64,000 nt of DNA from an uncultured Rubritalea sp. (GCA_937981665.1 CALJOJ010000022.1:1-64000), one strand, 5' to 3'; positions 45,847-55,398 are shown, numbered from the stretch's first letter. The notes: a model not told the origin generated them from the sequence alone. Made by a program: numbers and translations.

Positions 45847-45878
45847 TTCATAAATTTTAGCTTTCTGAAAACTAGAAA

Positions 45879-46448
45879 CTACTTACCGTTCCACTTCTTC
45901 TGATTCAGCTTCACCTGATCGTTAGGGAAAACTTTTTCTACTGTATGAGCTGCGACTGTCATATCGTAAAAGTAAGATTTGCCATTTCTCAAAAGCTCAA
46001 CACGGTTTTGTGCCGCGAACTCATTTGGCGCAGCCGCTGCAACCACATCAATCAGCCTCATATTAGGGCGATAAAGCTGAGGACCAGATCTAGCGACCTG
46101 ACCACTGACCGTAACAAACTTCTGCTGAGCCTGAACGATCTTTTCTTTCTCAGTCTCTACTTCCTTCAAACTCGTAATAGCGATCGTTGGGGTGGTATAA
46201 ATGCCCGCATTTTTGTAAGCTGCCTCGATACGTCTTGCTAGAGCATCAGAAGAAATTCCACTCGCTGCAATCGGACTAATGTAAGGCAAATGAACCTGTC
46301 CAGACGTTGAAACTGGATAATTTCCGTTCACTGTAGCCTGCTCGCTAGTTGGTACACCTTTAATCATGATGCTAAGGCTTTCACCTTTAGATATTTTAGC
46401 CTGCGCGAACGAAGCTAGCATGAATGTGAGTAATAGTAATGATTTCAT
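45879..46448 (-). CDS. Polysaccharide export protein (Wza-like)
   Basis: A 189-residue exported protein (signal peptide about 1-17). The polysaccharide-export domain (about 20-95; VSTSGQVHLPYISPI, ALARRIEAAYKNAG) is followed by an SLBB-like segment (VSGQVARSGPQLY). It is much shorter than Wza and lacks a lipobox and the C-terminal membrane helix. It probably forms a periplasmic part of an exopolysaccharide exporter, with the Wzc-like protein upstream and the beta-barrel protein beyond. Confidence 0.85.
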   Translation of the reverse strand: MKSLLLLTFMLASFAQAKISKGESLSIMIKGVPTSEQATVNGNYPVSTSGQVHLPYISPIAASGISSDALARRIEAAYKNAGIYTTPTIAITSLKEVETEKEKIVQAQQKFVTVSGQVARSGPQLYRPNMRLIDVVAAAAPNEFAAQNRVELLRNGKSYFYDMTVAAHTVEKVFPNDQVKLNQKKWNGK

Positions 46449-46529
46449 AATGTTATAATCTGTTTATGGGTTATATATAGCTTTAGACGACTTTACTCGC
46501 TAAATATTCAATTATAAATTTATAATAAC

Positions 46530-48704
46530 CTAGTATAGGTCATCATCATTTTTATTTATACCTGAAGTCGCAACACTCGTAGATTTAGAGTCAATTGCAT
46601 TAAGTGATGAACTCTCTCTATCCGCCTCTGTTGGAGCATAGTAAGTATAGTAACTTGTGTAGTACTGGTACTGAGAATCACTTCTGATATCCACATTATT
46701 CAGAACTACACCGAGCACGGTTCCTCCAACATTTTCAACTGCCTGCTTCACTCTCAATAGCATATTTCTAGGAAGCTTACGATGCTGAACCACAATCATG
46801 GTAAGATCAACTTCTGAGGCAAGAACTGACGCATCACTCACACCAAGGATAGGCGGTGAGTCAATGAGAACAATATCAAAACGTTCTTTAACGTCCCTAA
46901 TCATCTCTGACATCCTTCTAGAGTTTAAAATCCCTGCTGCATCAGCGGGGAGAATTCCAGAAGGCATGAAGAACAGGTTGTCCACAGGAGTTTGCAGAAT
47001 CACGTCTTCAAGAAGTAGATCCGTAGTGAGGTAATTCGTAAGACCAACTGTATTATTAATGTCAAAGAACGTATGCAGTCTAGGACGTCTAAGGTCAGCG
47101 TCTATCATCAGTGTAGAATATCCACCCTGAGCACAGATGTACGAGAGGTTTACCATCGTAGTAGACTTACCTTCACCAGCACCACCAGAAACAACAGTAA
47201 TTGCGTTATCATCTGGATTTTTTCTATTGAATTCAATGTTTGTTCTAAGGATTCTGTAAGCCTCAGCATCTGGGCTAGCACCCTTTTGCGTATGCAGCAC
47301 ACCTACATCTCTAGGGATAACCGCAAGAACTGGAACCTGCAGATATCTCTCAACATCGTCAAGAGACTTCACTGACGTATCCATGAACTCTAAAGCAAAT
47401 GCTATGCCTACTCCGAAGATAAGACCAGCCACTGCACCGAGCGCTAAATTAAGTGTCCAGTTTGGAGAAACATAATCTTTCACCTCTGGAATAGTTGCCA
47501 TCTGATGGAAAACTAAAGGGTTAAGATCAAGGTTCTCACCAATGACCTCTGAAAACTCCGCTTGCTTCAGAGCTTCTAGAATTCCGGCCTCTCGCTCGTA
47601 ATCATCTTTAACCTGACCAAACTTAGTCTTCTCTTCAGCCCCAATCATCAGGTCCTCAGCTTCTTCTTGGGAATCTATATCAAGCTTCCTTAAAGTCTCA
47701 TTAGCTGAAGCTAATTTCCTCGTTAGAGTATTTCTAACGTTTACCACGGAACGAGATAATCTAGCCTCTATTTCTTGAATGCTTACATCAAGACCTTTAA
47801 TCCTGTTATGATTTACTCCTAAACCACTTTGTAAAGCCTCACTCTTACCCTGCTTAAAGTCACTCAGTTTGACATAGTCTGCACTAAGTACGTTCGCCTC
47901 AGGCCTCCCTGATGAAATCAAAGTGACAATCAAGTCTTCATCATTCAAACTAGTTAGCGAATTCACAAATGTCTCAAGAGAGTCCCTACTCGCTTTACCT
48001 TCTTCGTAACGCTGTACTGACCTATCTTTCTCACTCGCGTCACTATCTCTTAATGGAGCAGATGAGCTCCCTCTTCCAAGATATGGAATCTGATATTTCT
48101 TAGATAACGCATATAGTCTGGTTCTATACTCTTCTACCTTATCCTCTTGTACTCTGCTCTTTTCTTTAAATGCTTTAATCGATTCTAGGCGACGTGAATC
48201 CAGCCCTTCTGATCTTCTTTGACTGTATGAATTAGCAACTTGCTCAGCTATCAACTTAACATCTTCTCGATTCCTATGCCTGACAGCAATTTCAATCAGA
48301 TCCGTACCACGTTCAACTCGCGTATTGACTACCCCTTGTAGAGTTTTAAGAGTATTACTATCACTCATATTCCAACGACGCGATAGCTTGAGTTCATTAT
48401 TTACTTTCTTTAGGGTCTCTTCAGATTCAATAATCGCAAACTGAGTCTGTAGAAATTGGCGAGTCATAAATTGACCACCACCGCTATCAACACGCAGAGC
48501 CGTAGATTTTTGCCCATATGGCTTAATTTCTACAATAACCTCACTCTGATACATCTTAGGCATCACGTAGGTAATTACTGCTGCAGTAAGTAATACTAGC
48601 AGGAAAGTTAAAATAATCAGGCCGTATCTATTTTTGACGACTTGCCAGTAATCTACCGCATGTAGGTTAGCTTCACTGGCGTTGATGTTATTATTATTTT
48701 GCAT
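46530..48704 (-). CDS. Wzc-like chain-length determinant and tyrosine kinase
   Basis: A 724-residue inner-membrane protein. A Wzz domain with a first helix (about 30-52) and a long coiled-coil periplasmic part (about 150-400) leads to a second helix (about 425-450). A BY-kinase domain follows: Walker A GGAGEGKSTT, Walker A' DADLRRPR, Walker B LIDSPPILG. The tail carries a Tyr cluster (YQYYTSYYTYY, about 680-690), the autophosphorylation site of this family. It controls polymer length and export. Confidence 0.93.
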   Translation of the reverse strand: MQNNNNINASEANLHAVDYWQVVKNRYGLIILTFLLVLLTAAVITYVMPKMYQSEVIVEIKPYGQKSTALRVDSGGGQFMTRQFLQTQFAIIESEETLKKVNNELKLSRRWNMSDSNTLKTLQGVVNTRVERGTDLIEIAVRHRNREDVKLIAEQVANSYSQRRSEGLDSRRLESIKAFKEKSRVQEDKVEEYRTRLYALSKKYQIPYLGRGSSSAPLRDSDASEKDRSVQRYEEGKASRDSLETFVNSLTSLNDEDLIVTLISSGRPEANVLSADYVKLSDFKQGKSEALQSGLGVNHNRIKGLDVSIQEIEARLSRSVVNVRNTLTRKLASANETLRKLDIDSQEEAEDLMIGAEEKTKFGQVKDDYEREAGILEALKQAEFSEVIGENLDLNPLVFHQMATIPEVKDYVSPNWTLNLALGAVAGLIFGVGIAFALEFMDTSVKSLDDVERYLQVPVLAVIPRDVGVLHTQKGASPDAEAYRILRTNIEFNRKNPDDNAITVVSGGAGEGKSTTMVNLSYICAQGGYSTLMIDADLRRPRLHTFFDINNTVGLTNYLTTDLLLEDVILQTPVDNLFFMPSGILPADAAGILNSRRMSEMIRDVKERFDIVLIDSPPILGVSDASVLASEVDLTMIVVQHRKLPRNMLLRVKQAVENVGGTVLGVVLNNVDIRSDSQYQYYTSYYTYYAPTEADRESSSLNAIDSKSTSVATSGINKNDDDLY

Positions 48705-48763
48705 TATCTTAATTGTATGAGCTTTGGTAATATTGAGGAGGTTTGGTGTAATACACCATAAAA

Positions 48764-48794
48764 AGCCTTCATCATGATAGACATGATGAAGGCT
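48764..48794 (-). terminator. Intrinsic terminator of the beta-barrel gene
   Basis: AGCCTTCATCATG (48764-48776) and its exact complement (48782-48794) flank a 5-base loop, and TTTT follows on the minus strand. It separates the barrel/repeat-protein unit from the Wzc-like gene. Confidence 0.88.
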
Positions 48795-48821
48795 AAAATG
48801 TTCAGATTTATCTAAAAATTC

Positions 48822-50015
48822 TTAGAATGTGTAGTAAGCACCAATCTCGTAACGAGTGCGGTCATAATCTCTGTTGATAACATCGTCTGCACTTGAGTCC
48901 GTGTAGTTCACAGAACCTCTTACAGAAAATGCATGGTTGATCTTGTATGTAAGAGCACTATAGACACTGAATAAATCCCAGTCAGCATCACCTTGTGTTG
49001 CATCTGAAGAGTCTGAGTACTCTGAGTTAGAATAGTTACCACCAGCTGTGAGTACTAACTGTGGAGATAATGCGTAATCAAACGCACCACCAACTCTGAG
49101 AACCTGACGATCTTCATATCTAAATGAGTTGCCAGCAGAGCTGAAGAAGATCGAATCTGTATCTTCTTGAGAGTACCTTATGAATGCTCTTGCCTTAAGC
49201 TGTTGTGTAACTTGCTTATTGTAGTGAGCATTAACGAATGCTGATGAGCTATCACCAAGCTGAGTTCCGAACTGAGCAACAAGTGATGATGTAGATGAAA
49301 GCTGACGCTCAAATCCTACAGTAGCATTTACACGATCAGTATCCCCACCATTGCCAAAGTCAGCGAATGAGTAACGACCCGTAGCTGTTAATGTTGTCTG
49401 TGGATTAAGGATATAACGGAACTGGTTGTAGATAGAGTATCTGTCAACATCAAGATCATCACCTTCATACTGAAGTGTAGAATATGTAACACCTGTGTAA
49501 GTAGCAAGTCTTTCTGTCCAACGGTAACCGATAGCGTTATCAGTTGAGAAGTAGAGAAACTCATCAGCATTACGGTTTGTGATAGCTCCATAGAAGTTAT
49601 CAAGATCAAGACCGTAGTTAGCAAAGTTACGTGAAACGAAGCGAGCTCTGTCGTTGATTCTGTGATTAAAGTTAAATGCAGCGTGAAGATTGTAAGTTGT
49701 ATCGTCTTCTCTTACATCATCAAGATACTGAGTAGTACCTATACCAGCATTGATATCCCAAGATGTCCGTGGCTCACGAATTGCAAGATTAGCAGTAAGA
49801 TCAGCACTTACATATGATGAACCTTCGTCACTAGCAGCTGTACCGGTAGCTGTAATTGGATTAGCATTATCATCATAACCAAACTGTACACCAAAAGTGT
49901 ATGTGAGTGGAATTGACTCGTCGAGAACTTCGTTCGGATTAATATCGAACAAACCTTGCGCGCTCGCAACTCCAGAAAAAAGAGATGCTGCTACTGTGTA
50001 TTTAATAAAATTCAT
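48822..50015 (-). CDS. Outer-membrane beta-barrel protein of the export cluster
   Basis: A 397-residue protein with a signal peptide (about 1-19) and alternating amphipathic strands throughout, ending in aromatic residues (YEIGAYYTF), as outer-membrane barrels do. Strands recur as long tyrosine-rich pairs with acidic turns. By neighbourhood it could be the outer-membrane exit for the polysaccharide or a secreted-polymer-associated porin. I do not recognise the exact family. Confidence 0.8.
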   Translation of the reverse strand: MNFIKYTVAASLFSGVASAQGLFDINPNEVLDESIPLTYTFGVQFGYDDNANPITATGTAASDEGSSYVSADLTANLAIREPRTSWDINAGIGTTQYLDDVREDDTTYNLHAAFNFNHRINDRARFVSRNFANYGLDLDNFYGAITNRNADEFLYFSTDNAIGYRWTERLATYTGVTYSTLQYEGDDLDVDRYSIYNQFRYILNPQTTLTATGRYSFADFGNGGDTDRVNATVGFERQLSSTSSLVAQFGTQLGDSSSAFVNAHYNKQVTQQLKARAFIRYSQEDTDSIFFSSAGNSFRYEDRQVLRVGGAFDYALSPQLVLTAGGNYSNSEYSDSSDATQGDADWDLFSVYSALTYKINHAFSVRGSVNYTDSSADDVINRDYDRTRYEIGAYYTF

Positions 50016-50050
50016 AATTAATAATTATAATATTTAGGATTAGTGTGTGA

Positions 50051-50626
50051 TTATCGTGAATATGGATCAGGAACAGATGTCTGTCCACCAACTGATGTGA
50101 ACGGTAAGAAAGCTGAAGTTGGTGAGAAGCTTCCGTCAGTTCCAAGACCGATGAAGTTCAGTGGGCTTGATGCAGCAGGCTTTGCCGGCGCACCATAACC
50201 ATTACCTCCGTCAGTACCGCCACCTTTAGATGAATAGCCACCTTTGGGTGAGTAGGAACCACCAGTTGACTCAGTGTACTTAGCATTTACTTTAAGAACT
50301 TCTTCGTTCGCATCCGGTGCTACAGCGAGTGCTGAAGTAACGATTAGTGAGCGGTACTCAGGAGCAGCTTCTATAGCATGCTCTACGATCTGAGCTACAA
50401 GAGCCTTGTTCGCGTCAGTAGCAACGATTGCTGACTTTACGATTGATCCTGCACAGTCCTGATTGGCTGCAACCTGCTCAGAAACGATTGAAAGAACCTT
50501 CTTTGGTTGTGCTGAGATATTCTCAACTACGGCTTTAGCAACTAGATAACAGTCAGCTGCGCTTGCCAAAGGAGCGGAGACAGCTAGTAGTGCACCTACT
50601 ATTGCGAATTTAATTGTGTTTTTCAT
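50051..50626 (-). CDS. Exported helical-repeat protein of the exopolysaccharide cluster
   Basis: A 191-residue protein with signal peptide (about 1-23). Residues about 28-115 hold roughly three copies of a helix-turn-helix unit of about 28-30 residues with Ala/Val-rich helices, such as IVKSAIVATDANKALVAQI and VEHAIEAAPEYRSLIVTSA. A Gly/Ser/Lys linker (about 120-145) and a low-complexity tail follow. Function is unknown. It is 36 bases before the barrel gene and ends in the same transcript. Confidence 0.72.
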   Translation of the reverse strand: MKNTIKFAIVGALLAVSAPLASAADCYLVAKAVVENISAQPKKVLSIVSEQVAANQDCAGSIVKSAIVATDANKALVAQIVEHAIEAAPEYRSLIVTSALAVAPDANEEVLKVNAKYTESTGGSYSPKGGYSSKGGGTDGGNGYGAPAKPAASSPLNFIGLGTDGSFSPTSAFLPFTSVGGQTSVPDPYSR

Positions 50627-50639
50627 GATATTTTAATTG

Positions 50640-50835
50640 GGTGAACAGTGAATATATACATCTAAATCACTCGGTTGTCTATTCCAAAATATCGTATTAG
50701 CTAATACCTAGAATATAAAGGAGTCACTTATATGTATCATTATCCCGATTTTAACTCTTTAAGCAACAGTTAATTTTAATACACTATTTAGTCACTTCTG
50801 CGAAAAACAGAAAATAATAACTGAATTCTTTATTA
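50640..50835. other. Promoter gap of the exopolysaccharide unit
   Basis: About 195 AT-rich bases between the repeat-protein start and the nif3-like stop. It must contain the promoter for the minus-strand pair. No strong regulatory motif is visible. Confidence 0.4.
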
Positions 50836-51594
50836 TTAAAGGCCTGTAGGATGCTTTACGTAGCACTTTTCTAATAAATATTTTTCTGTAATATGATGCA
50901 TCAATTTAATAACTCCAAAGGTTTCTGTAGCGTAGTGACCTCCATAGACGAGATTCACGCCCAGCTCCTCAGCTAGCGGATAGCTCCAATGCGGTCCTTC
51001 TCCGGTAATAAAAGTGTCAATCCCAGCATCTGCCATTTGTTGCACCTCTGAACCAGCTCCACCAGTGATCACGCCTACAACACCCACATCATCAGATCTT
51101 CTACCGCGACACACGTGTACTTCGCCCTCCACTGCATCACTCACTCTATCCAAAAGTTCATCCAATGATATATCCATTTCTTGCTTTAAGCCCAACAACT
51201 CACCCTTCCATAGGTGAAACCTCTCCGTATTATGCATCCCTATTGCATCTGCTAATAAGGCGTTATTCCCCCATTCATTATGAATATCCAGTGGAATATG
51301 TGCACTATAGACAGCTAAGTTTGAATCCATAGCTAACTTCAGCTTCTCATACTGCGCATTCACTATTTTCTGAGCACCATGCCAAAACATCCCATGGTGC
51401 ACTATCAAAAGATCCACCCCCTCAGCAACCGCCTTTTCAAAAACAGGCAACGATGCATCCACTGCTGCTGCCACTTTAGTAACCTCACCACTGTTAGCTA
51501 ACTGCAGCCCATTCAACGCACCTGGATAATCACTCACATCTTTAATGCGTAACTCCTTATCTAAGTATTCTACAATATCATTTAACTTCGCCAT
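50836..51594 (-). CDS. NIF3/YbgI-like dinuclear metal protein
   Basis: A 252-residue protein of the GTP cyclohydrolase I type 2/NIF3 family. LLIVHHGMFW carries the paired His ligands, and a late GHYATETFGV with another His completes the dinuclear site. Role unclear; links to FeS or folate-related chemistry have been suggested. It is the third gene of yjbQ-rluA-nif3, with 11 bases between stop and start. Confidence 0.85.
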   Translation of the reverse strand: MAKLNDIVEYLDKELRIKDVSDYPGALNGLQLANSGEVTKVAAAVDASLPVFEKAVAEGVDLLIVHHGMFWHGAQKIVNAQYEKLKLAMDSNLAVYSAHIPLDIHNEWGNNALLADAIGMHNTERFHLWKGELLGLKQEMDISLDELLDRVSDAVEGEVHVCRGRRSDDVGVVGVITGGAGSEVQQMADAGIDTFITGEGPHWSYPLAEELGVNLVYGGHYATETFGVIKLMHHITEKYLLEKCYVKHPTGL

Positions 51595-51605
51595 AATCTC
51601 TCTAA

Positions 51606-52400
51606 TTAAATAGATTCAACTTGCTCTACCGAATCTAACAAATTCAACATATCATGAGCCATCGGAGCAATCCACTCATATTCTATACCATTGATCTCCA
51701 CAGCCATCCACGAGGCATGGAGCGCATGTCTGGCCAGCACAAGCTTGCTAAGCATCTCATCACTCATTCCGTCTTCGATAAATTTTAAATAATACTCCTC
51801 CGAGCCCCCATAGATCTTATCCCCCACTATTGCGTGCCCCACATGCGCGCAATGCACGCGTATCTGATGCATCCTCCCTGTTTTAGGTGATATCCTAAGA
51901 TGCGACATCTTCTCCCCATTCACCACCACTCGCCGCAGAACCTCCATCCTAGTCTGACTTGGTTTCCCTCTTTTATGCACCATTTGCCTGACGTACACCT
52001 TACTTTCTTCCACCTCTCCCTTTCTTACAATAGGAGCATTCACCTCCATTCCATCCCACTCTGGCCACCCCCATACAACAGCCTCATAGCCCTTCTTAAT
52101 CTCACGTCTCTCCATCGCTCGGCTTAGTTCACGAGCCACAGACTTCCTCTTAGCCATCAAAACAATCCCACTAGTCTCTCTATCAAGCCTATTAATAATA
52201 CTCAGCCGCCCACCATTAGCTAATTCATAAGCCAACAAATTCTCCACCCCGCCCAGCAACGTAGGCTCATCACCTCTATCATTAGCTGGATGCACTATCA
52301 ATGGAGCGCTTTTATTTACGACCAGCCAGCCCTCAGCCTCATCCACTACAGAAAACGCCTCATCCACAGCGATCACCCCCTGTTTAGAAAATCTAGCCAT
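51606..52400 (-). CDS. RluA-family RNA pseudouridine synthase
   Basis: A 264-residue pseudouridine synthase. The catalytic Asp is in INRLDRETSGIVLMAK, and KTGRMHQIRVH and GHAIVGDKIYGG are family motifs. There is no clear N-terminal S4 domain, so it resembles the short RluA or TruC form. It overlaps the yjbQ-like gene by eight bases. Confidence 0.9.
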   Translation of the reverse strand: MARFSKQGVIAVDEAFSVVDEAEGWLVVNKSAPLIVHPANDRGDEPTLLGGVENLLAYELANGGRLSIINRLDRETSGIVLMAKRKSVARELSRAMERREIKKGYEAVVWGWPEWDGMEVNAPIVRKGEVEESKVYVRQMVHKRGKPSQTRMEVLRRVVVNGEKMSHLRISPKTGRMHQIRVHCAHVGHAIVGDKIYGGSEEYYLKFIEDGMSDEMLSKLVLARHALHASWMAVEINGIEYEWIAPMAHDMLNLLDSVEQVESI

Positions 52401-52827
52401 GAACAGTCACCACTATCTCCCTATGATGCCTAGCCCTCCTGTGTTCAAATAAAAACAAGCCCTGCCAGACACCCAGCATCATCTTACCTCCACCCACCGG
52501 AATAGTTTCACCACTCCTAGTCAGCACCATCCTTATATGCGAAGGCATATCATCAGGCCCCTCATAAGTATGCTTGAAATAATGAATGTCTTCAGGAACC
52601 AAATGATCAAAGTACGCCTCTAGATCCCTACAAGCAGTCGGATCTGCATTCTCCATCAGCACCAGACTCGAACTAGTGTGCCTATTAAACACATTCACCA
52701 ACCCTTCCTGCACACCACTTTCCGCCACTATCCGCGCTACGTCACGAGTGAGCTCATACACCCCTTTACCTGAAGTACTGACCGTCATCGTTTTTCGAAA
52801 AATCATCTCCTCTTCTTTATGAAGCAA
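52393..52827 (-). CDS. yjbQ: YjbQ-family secondary thiamine-phosphate synthase
   Basis: A 144-residue UPF0047 protein. NVFNRHTSSSLVLMEN and HYFKHTYEGPDDMPSHIR with GVWQGLFLFEHR are near-universal motifs, with His residues forming the metal-binding site. Some members show weak thiamine-phosphate synthase activity; the real function is not settled. It starts the three-gene unit. Confidence 0.9.
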   Translation of the reverse strand: MLHKEEEMIFRKTMTVSTSGKGVYELTRDVARIVAESGVQEGLVNVFNRHTSSSLVLMENADPTACRDLEAYFDHLVPEDIHYFKHTYEGPDDMPSHIRMVLTRSGETIPVGGGKMMLGVWQGLFLFEHRRARHHREIVVTVHG

Positions 52828-53057
52828 CGCTCACACTGTCCACACTTTTTACTAATTACTTCAGCTAACTTAAATAAAACAATTTAATTCATCATGAATT
52901 TCAAAAAATCACCAGCAAAAGCCAAAAGCCCATTCATAAATATAAGAAAAAACAACTCCCACACCATCCAGAAAACTCTAGTCTTTCCAAACTATTACGA
53001 CATCAAATCAAATTAGATTAGTAAATCCTTACTTTCCGTGCTAATAGTCTCGCCATT

Positions 53058-53354
53058 ATGGCAACTACGAAAAGAACACGTTTCTCACGTCGCGTACCAG
53101 ATCACGTGACTGATGAGATCGTTCACGTACTAGGAGACGACGACAGCTTCTTTGGATTTAATGACCTCTTCGAACTCGTTTTCGAAAGGCTTAAAGAGCG
53201 CAACGCGGTAAGCGGCGGCGAAGAAATGTTACGCCTCAGAGCATATGAGAAATTACAAAACCTCGTCACTCGTGGCATGGTAGAAAAGCAAGGCAAAGAA
53301 TACAAAGGCCTCGCTAGACTTCCTGAAGCACACAGTACCTTCGAGGTAGAATAA
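53058..53354 (+). CDS. Small conserved-looking helical protein
   Basis: A 98-residue cytoplasmic protein starting with a basic stretch (MATTKRTRFSRRVP). The rest is helical with a final short hairpin (LVTRGMVEKQGKEYKGL), a pattern like a winged helix. A strong terminator follows its stop. No family is recognised; DNA binding is possible but unproved. Confidence 0.65.
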   Translation: MATTKRTRFSRRVPDHVTDEIVHVLGDDDSFFGFNDLFELVFERLKERNAVSGGEEMLRLRAYEKLQNLVTRGMVEKQGKEYKGLARLPEAHSTFEVE

Positions 53355-53406
53355 TCTTTAACCAGTATTTTTTGCTGGATTTAAAATTCATCTAACCTTT
53401 AACTCT

Positions 53407-53441
53407 AACCCGTGTTACACACTGTAACACGGGTTAATTTT
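53407..53441 (+). terminator. Strong intrinsic terminator
   Basis: AACCCGTGTTACA (53407-53419), a 3-base loop and TGTAACACGGGTT (53423-53435) give a 13-pair perfect stem followed by AATTTTT. It separates the small helical gene from nuoA. Confidence 0.93.
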
Positions 53442-53454
53442 TCCCCATAAAACC

Positions 53455-53826
53455 ATGCTTGAACAATATTTACCAGTCGTCCTACAGGCCCTCATCGCAA
53501 CCGGGTTCGCAGCTACAGCTCTAGGCCTCAGTGTCCTACTTGGCAAAAAAGGCCGTAACGACGGAGCTAAAGACACCGTTTACGAATGCGGTATGCTCCC
53601 AGTAGGTGATGGCTCACCTCGTTTTTCTGTAAAATTCTACCTCGTGGCAATGCTCTTCGTCCTTTTTGATATTGAGGTCGTATTCATGTACTCTTGGGCA
53701 GTACAATTCAAGGAACTCATCGCTATCAATGGCACAGCACTCTGGTCCATGTTTGGCTTCGTCGGCATCCTCACTGTCGCTTACCTATACGCACTACGCA
53801 AGGGAGCACTCAGCTGGAACCAATAA
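53455..53826 (+). CDS. nuoA: NADH-quinone oxidoreductase subunit A
   Basis: A 123-residue three-helix membrane subunit. The loop YECGMLPVGDGSPRFSVKFY and the conserved LFVLFDIEVVFMYSWAV are unmistakable. In most genomes nuoB follows directly; here the following 900 bases contain only decayed gene and transposase remnants. So either nuo genes lie elsewhere or an insertion has cut the operon. Confidence 0.95.
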   Translation: MLEQYLPVVLQALIATGFAATALGLSVLLGKKGRNDGAKDTVYECGMLPVGDGSPRFSVKFYLVAMLFVLFDIEVVFMYSWAVQFKELIAINGTALWSMFGFVGILTVAYLYALRKGALSWNQ

Positions 53827-53861
53827 TCTAAAGACACTTAAGCCATTCTCCACATCATTAT

Positions 53862-54046
53862 AAAAAACGCCCTCAGCCTTCTCTTCTGCTAATACTCGCA
53901 TCAGTATTCGTATTCACATCATCTGGATAAACTCAAGAAGCAGATTCCAGTACAGCAGAAGCAGTTACTTAAGCTGTCACTCCAGACAAGCGCAGATACC
54001 CAAAGAGAAAGTCATTAATAACGCTCTCGCTCTTATGGAAGAAGGA
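53862..54046 (+). pseudogene. Decayed exported-protein remnant
   Basis: Reading across one frameshift and two stops gives a signal-like segment (LLLILASVFVFTSSG) followed by TQEADSSTAEAVT and AVTPDKRRYPKRKS. The composition resembles the start of a small exported protein or lipoprotein. No intact frame remains, and the assignment is tentative. Confidence 0.3.
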
Positions 54047-54053
54047 CTAAGAA

Positions 54054-54410
54054 AATAATGAAGTTCATTACGGCTATAAGAATCACGCAAAAGTAGATAC
54101 TAAGACCAAACTCATTCCGACTTGACCTGCGCTTCATATTTTCTGTTAGAAAAATCAGAATTTAAGATTTACGAGAATGTAGAAGACTTTATCATTCAAA
54201 AAGCCTATCGCAATAAACCTCTCACTGAGGAAGAGCAGCGATTTAACAAAACCGTGAGCCGCATGAGAGTGCGTGTAGAACATGTATTTGGCAGGATGAA
54301 ATACATGGGAGCTGATCTATAGGAAGATTGGAATACAGCGAGCCAGACAACATAACGCACTCCGTAATTTAACATATAATATGGATCGCTATGCCCTCCT
54401 ACAGGGATAA
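54054..54410 (+). pseudogene. IS5-family transposase remnant
   Basis: Pieces of one DDE transposase lie in order but in different frames: VHYGYKNHAKVD (54060-54095), a gap, then FIIQKAYRNKPLT and RVRVEHVFGRMKYMGADL (to about 54320), and after a frameshift YRKIGIQRARQHNALRNLTY to a stop at 54408-54410. The RVEHVFG and final R-x-x-N-L motifs fit the IS5 group. The catalytic front half is gone, so it cannot move. Confidence 0.8.
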
Positions 54411-54696
54411 AGGCTGAATAAGGCTTCAAAAGGGCTAAACCACCGGAAACTTGCGAAAAACTAGGTGGAATTGAGCTAGAATCTCTTAAGATAGTGAAAT
54501 AATGTAAGCACAATCTGTTAGATTTCCCTAAAACCAAAGTGTTTTTGAAAACGGGGTGCTACCAGAGGTACCCTTAAGTTAATTCATCACACATTCCTCT
54601 TTCACCCTCATCATTTTGTTTTAGTTATGAAAACCCTCCTGATATGTGAACTTTCCACTGGTTCTCCATTAAGATTATGATAAGACAGAAGCTATT
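54411..54696. other. Gene-free gap beyond the IS5 remnant
   Basis: About 285 bases with no credible gene or clear terminal inverted repeat. It probably includes the lost end of the insertion and the promoter of the metzincin gene. Confidence 0.35.
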
Positions 54697-55299
54697 ATGA
54701 TTAACGAAAGCTTTAAAAAGTCATTTCAAAAGATTTTACAAGCAGGCTACATCTCTCTGAGTATCACTGTAGTTTCATGTGATAGAGGTCCTACGAGTAC
54801 TTCAAATACCAGCACAATATCAAATAATAACGAAACAGATGAAGTCGTGATTACTGATACTAGCAGGTTTGTAGACCCTGTTATCCGACCTTATCTAGAC
54901 TCTTTCATTCAAGAGCTCGTAGACCGTGAAATTAGTGCGGACCTATCTAACATCACAATGGTCTTTGTTGACGCATTTGCAGATGGATTTATTGGGATAA
55001 GTCAGGGCGGAAGCGTCGGAGGCGTATGCTATCCCAGTTCAGGGCTGCTTCAGCTAGATAGCTTCTTTATCGATAACCCATCATTCCTACTAGAGATCAT
55101 TTATCATGAACTCGGTCACTGTGTGTTGGGCATGGATCATCGTGACAACAGCTTAATGAGTAGCGATATACCAAGATCTACTCCAGCATTAATTAATGAA
55201 TTATTCTCTGAAGAGTACTTCTACGAACTTAATGTATTAAGCCGCCCTGGTGAACTAGAAGAGCCACATGCAGTGACACTCGATCATCTCGATTTATAA
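54697..55299 (+). CDS. Lipoprotein metzincin-type metallopeptidase
   Basis: A 200-residue protein. The N-terminus has a helical signal ending in the lipobox-like ITVVSC with Cys28, so it is likely a lipoprotein, followed by a Ser/Thr/Asn linker. The zinc site is HELGHCVLGMDH at 137-148: H137, E138, H141 and H148 with G145, the full H-E-x2-H-x2-G-x2-H of metzincins. SLMSS supplies a possible Met-turn at M154. The catalytic domain is small (about 130 residues). Substrate unknown. Confidence 0.78.
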   Translation: MINESFKKSFQKILQAGYISLSITVVSCDRGPTSTSNTSTISNNNETDEVVITDTSRFVDPVIRPYLDSFIQELVDREISADLSNITMVFVDAFADGFIGISQGGSVGGVCYPSSGLLQLDSFFIDNPSFLLEIIYHELGHCVLGMDHRDNSLMSSDIPRSTPALINELFSEEYFYELNVLSRPGELEEPHAVTLDHLDL

Positions 55300-55398
55300 A
55301 TATCTAACAGATGCGATAAAGCCATCTCTTATAGGTTAAAACTAGACACAAAAAAACGGCATGGACTATCACCTTGGGCAATCTTTTAAAGATTCAAA

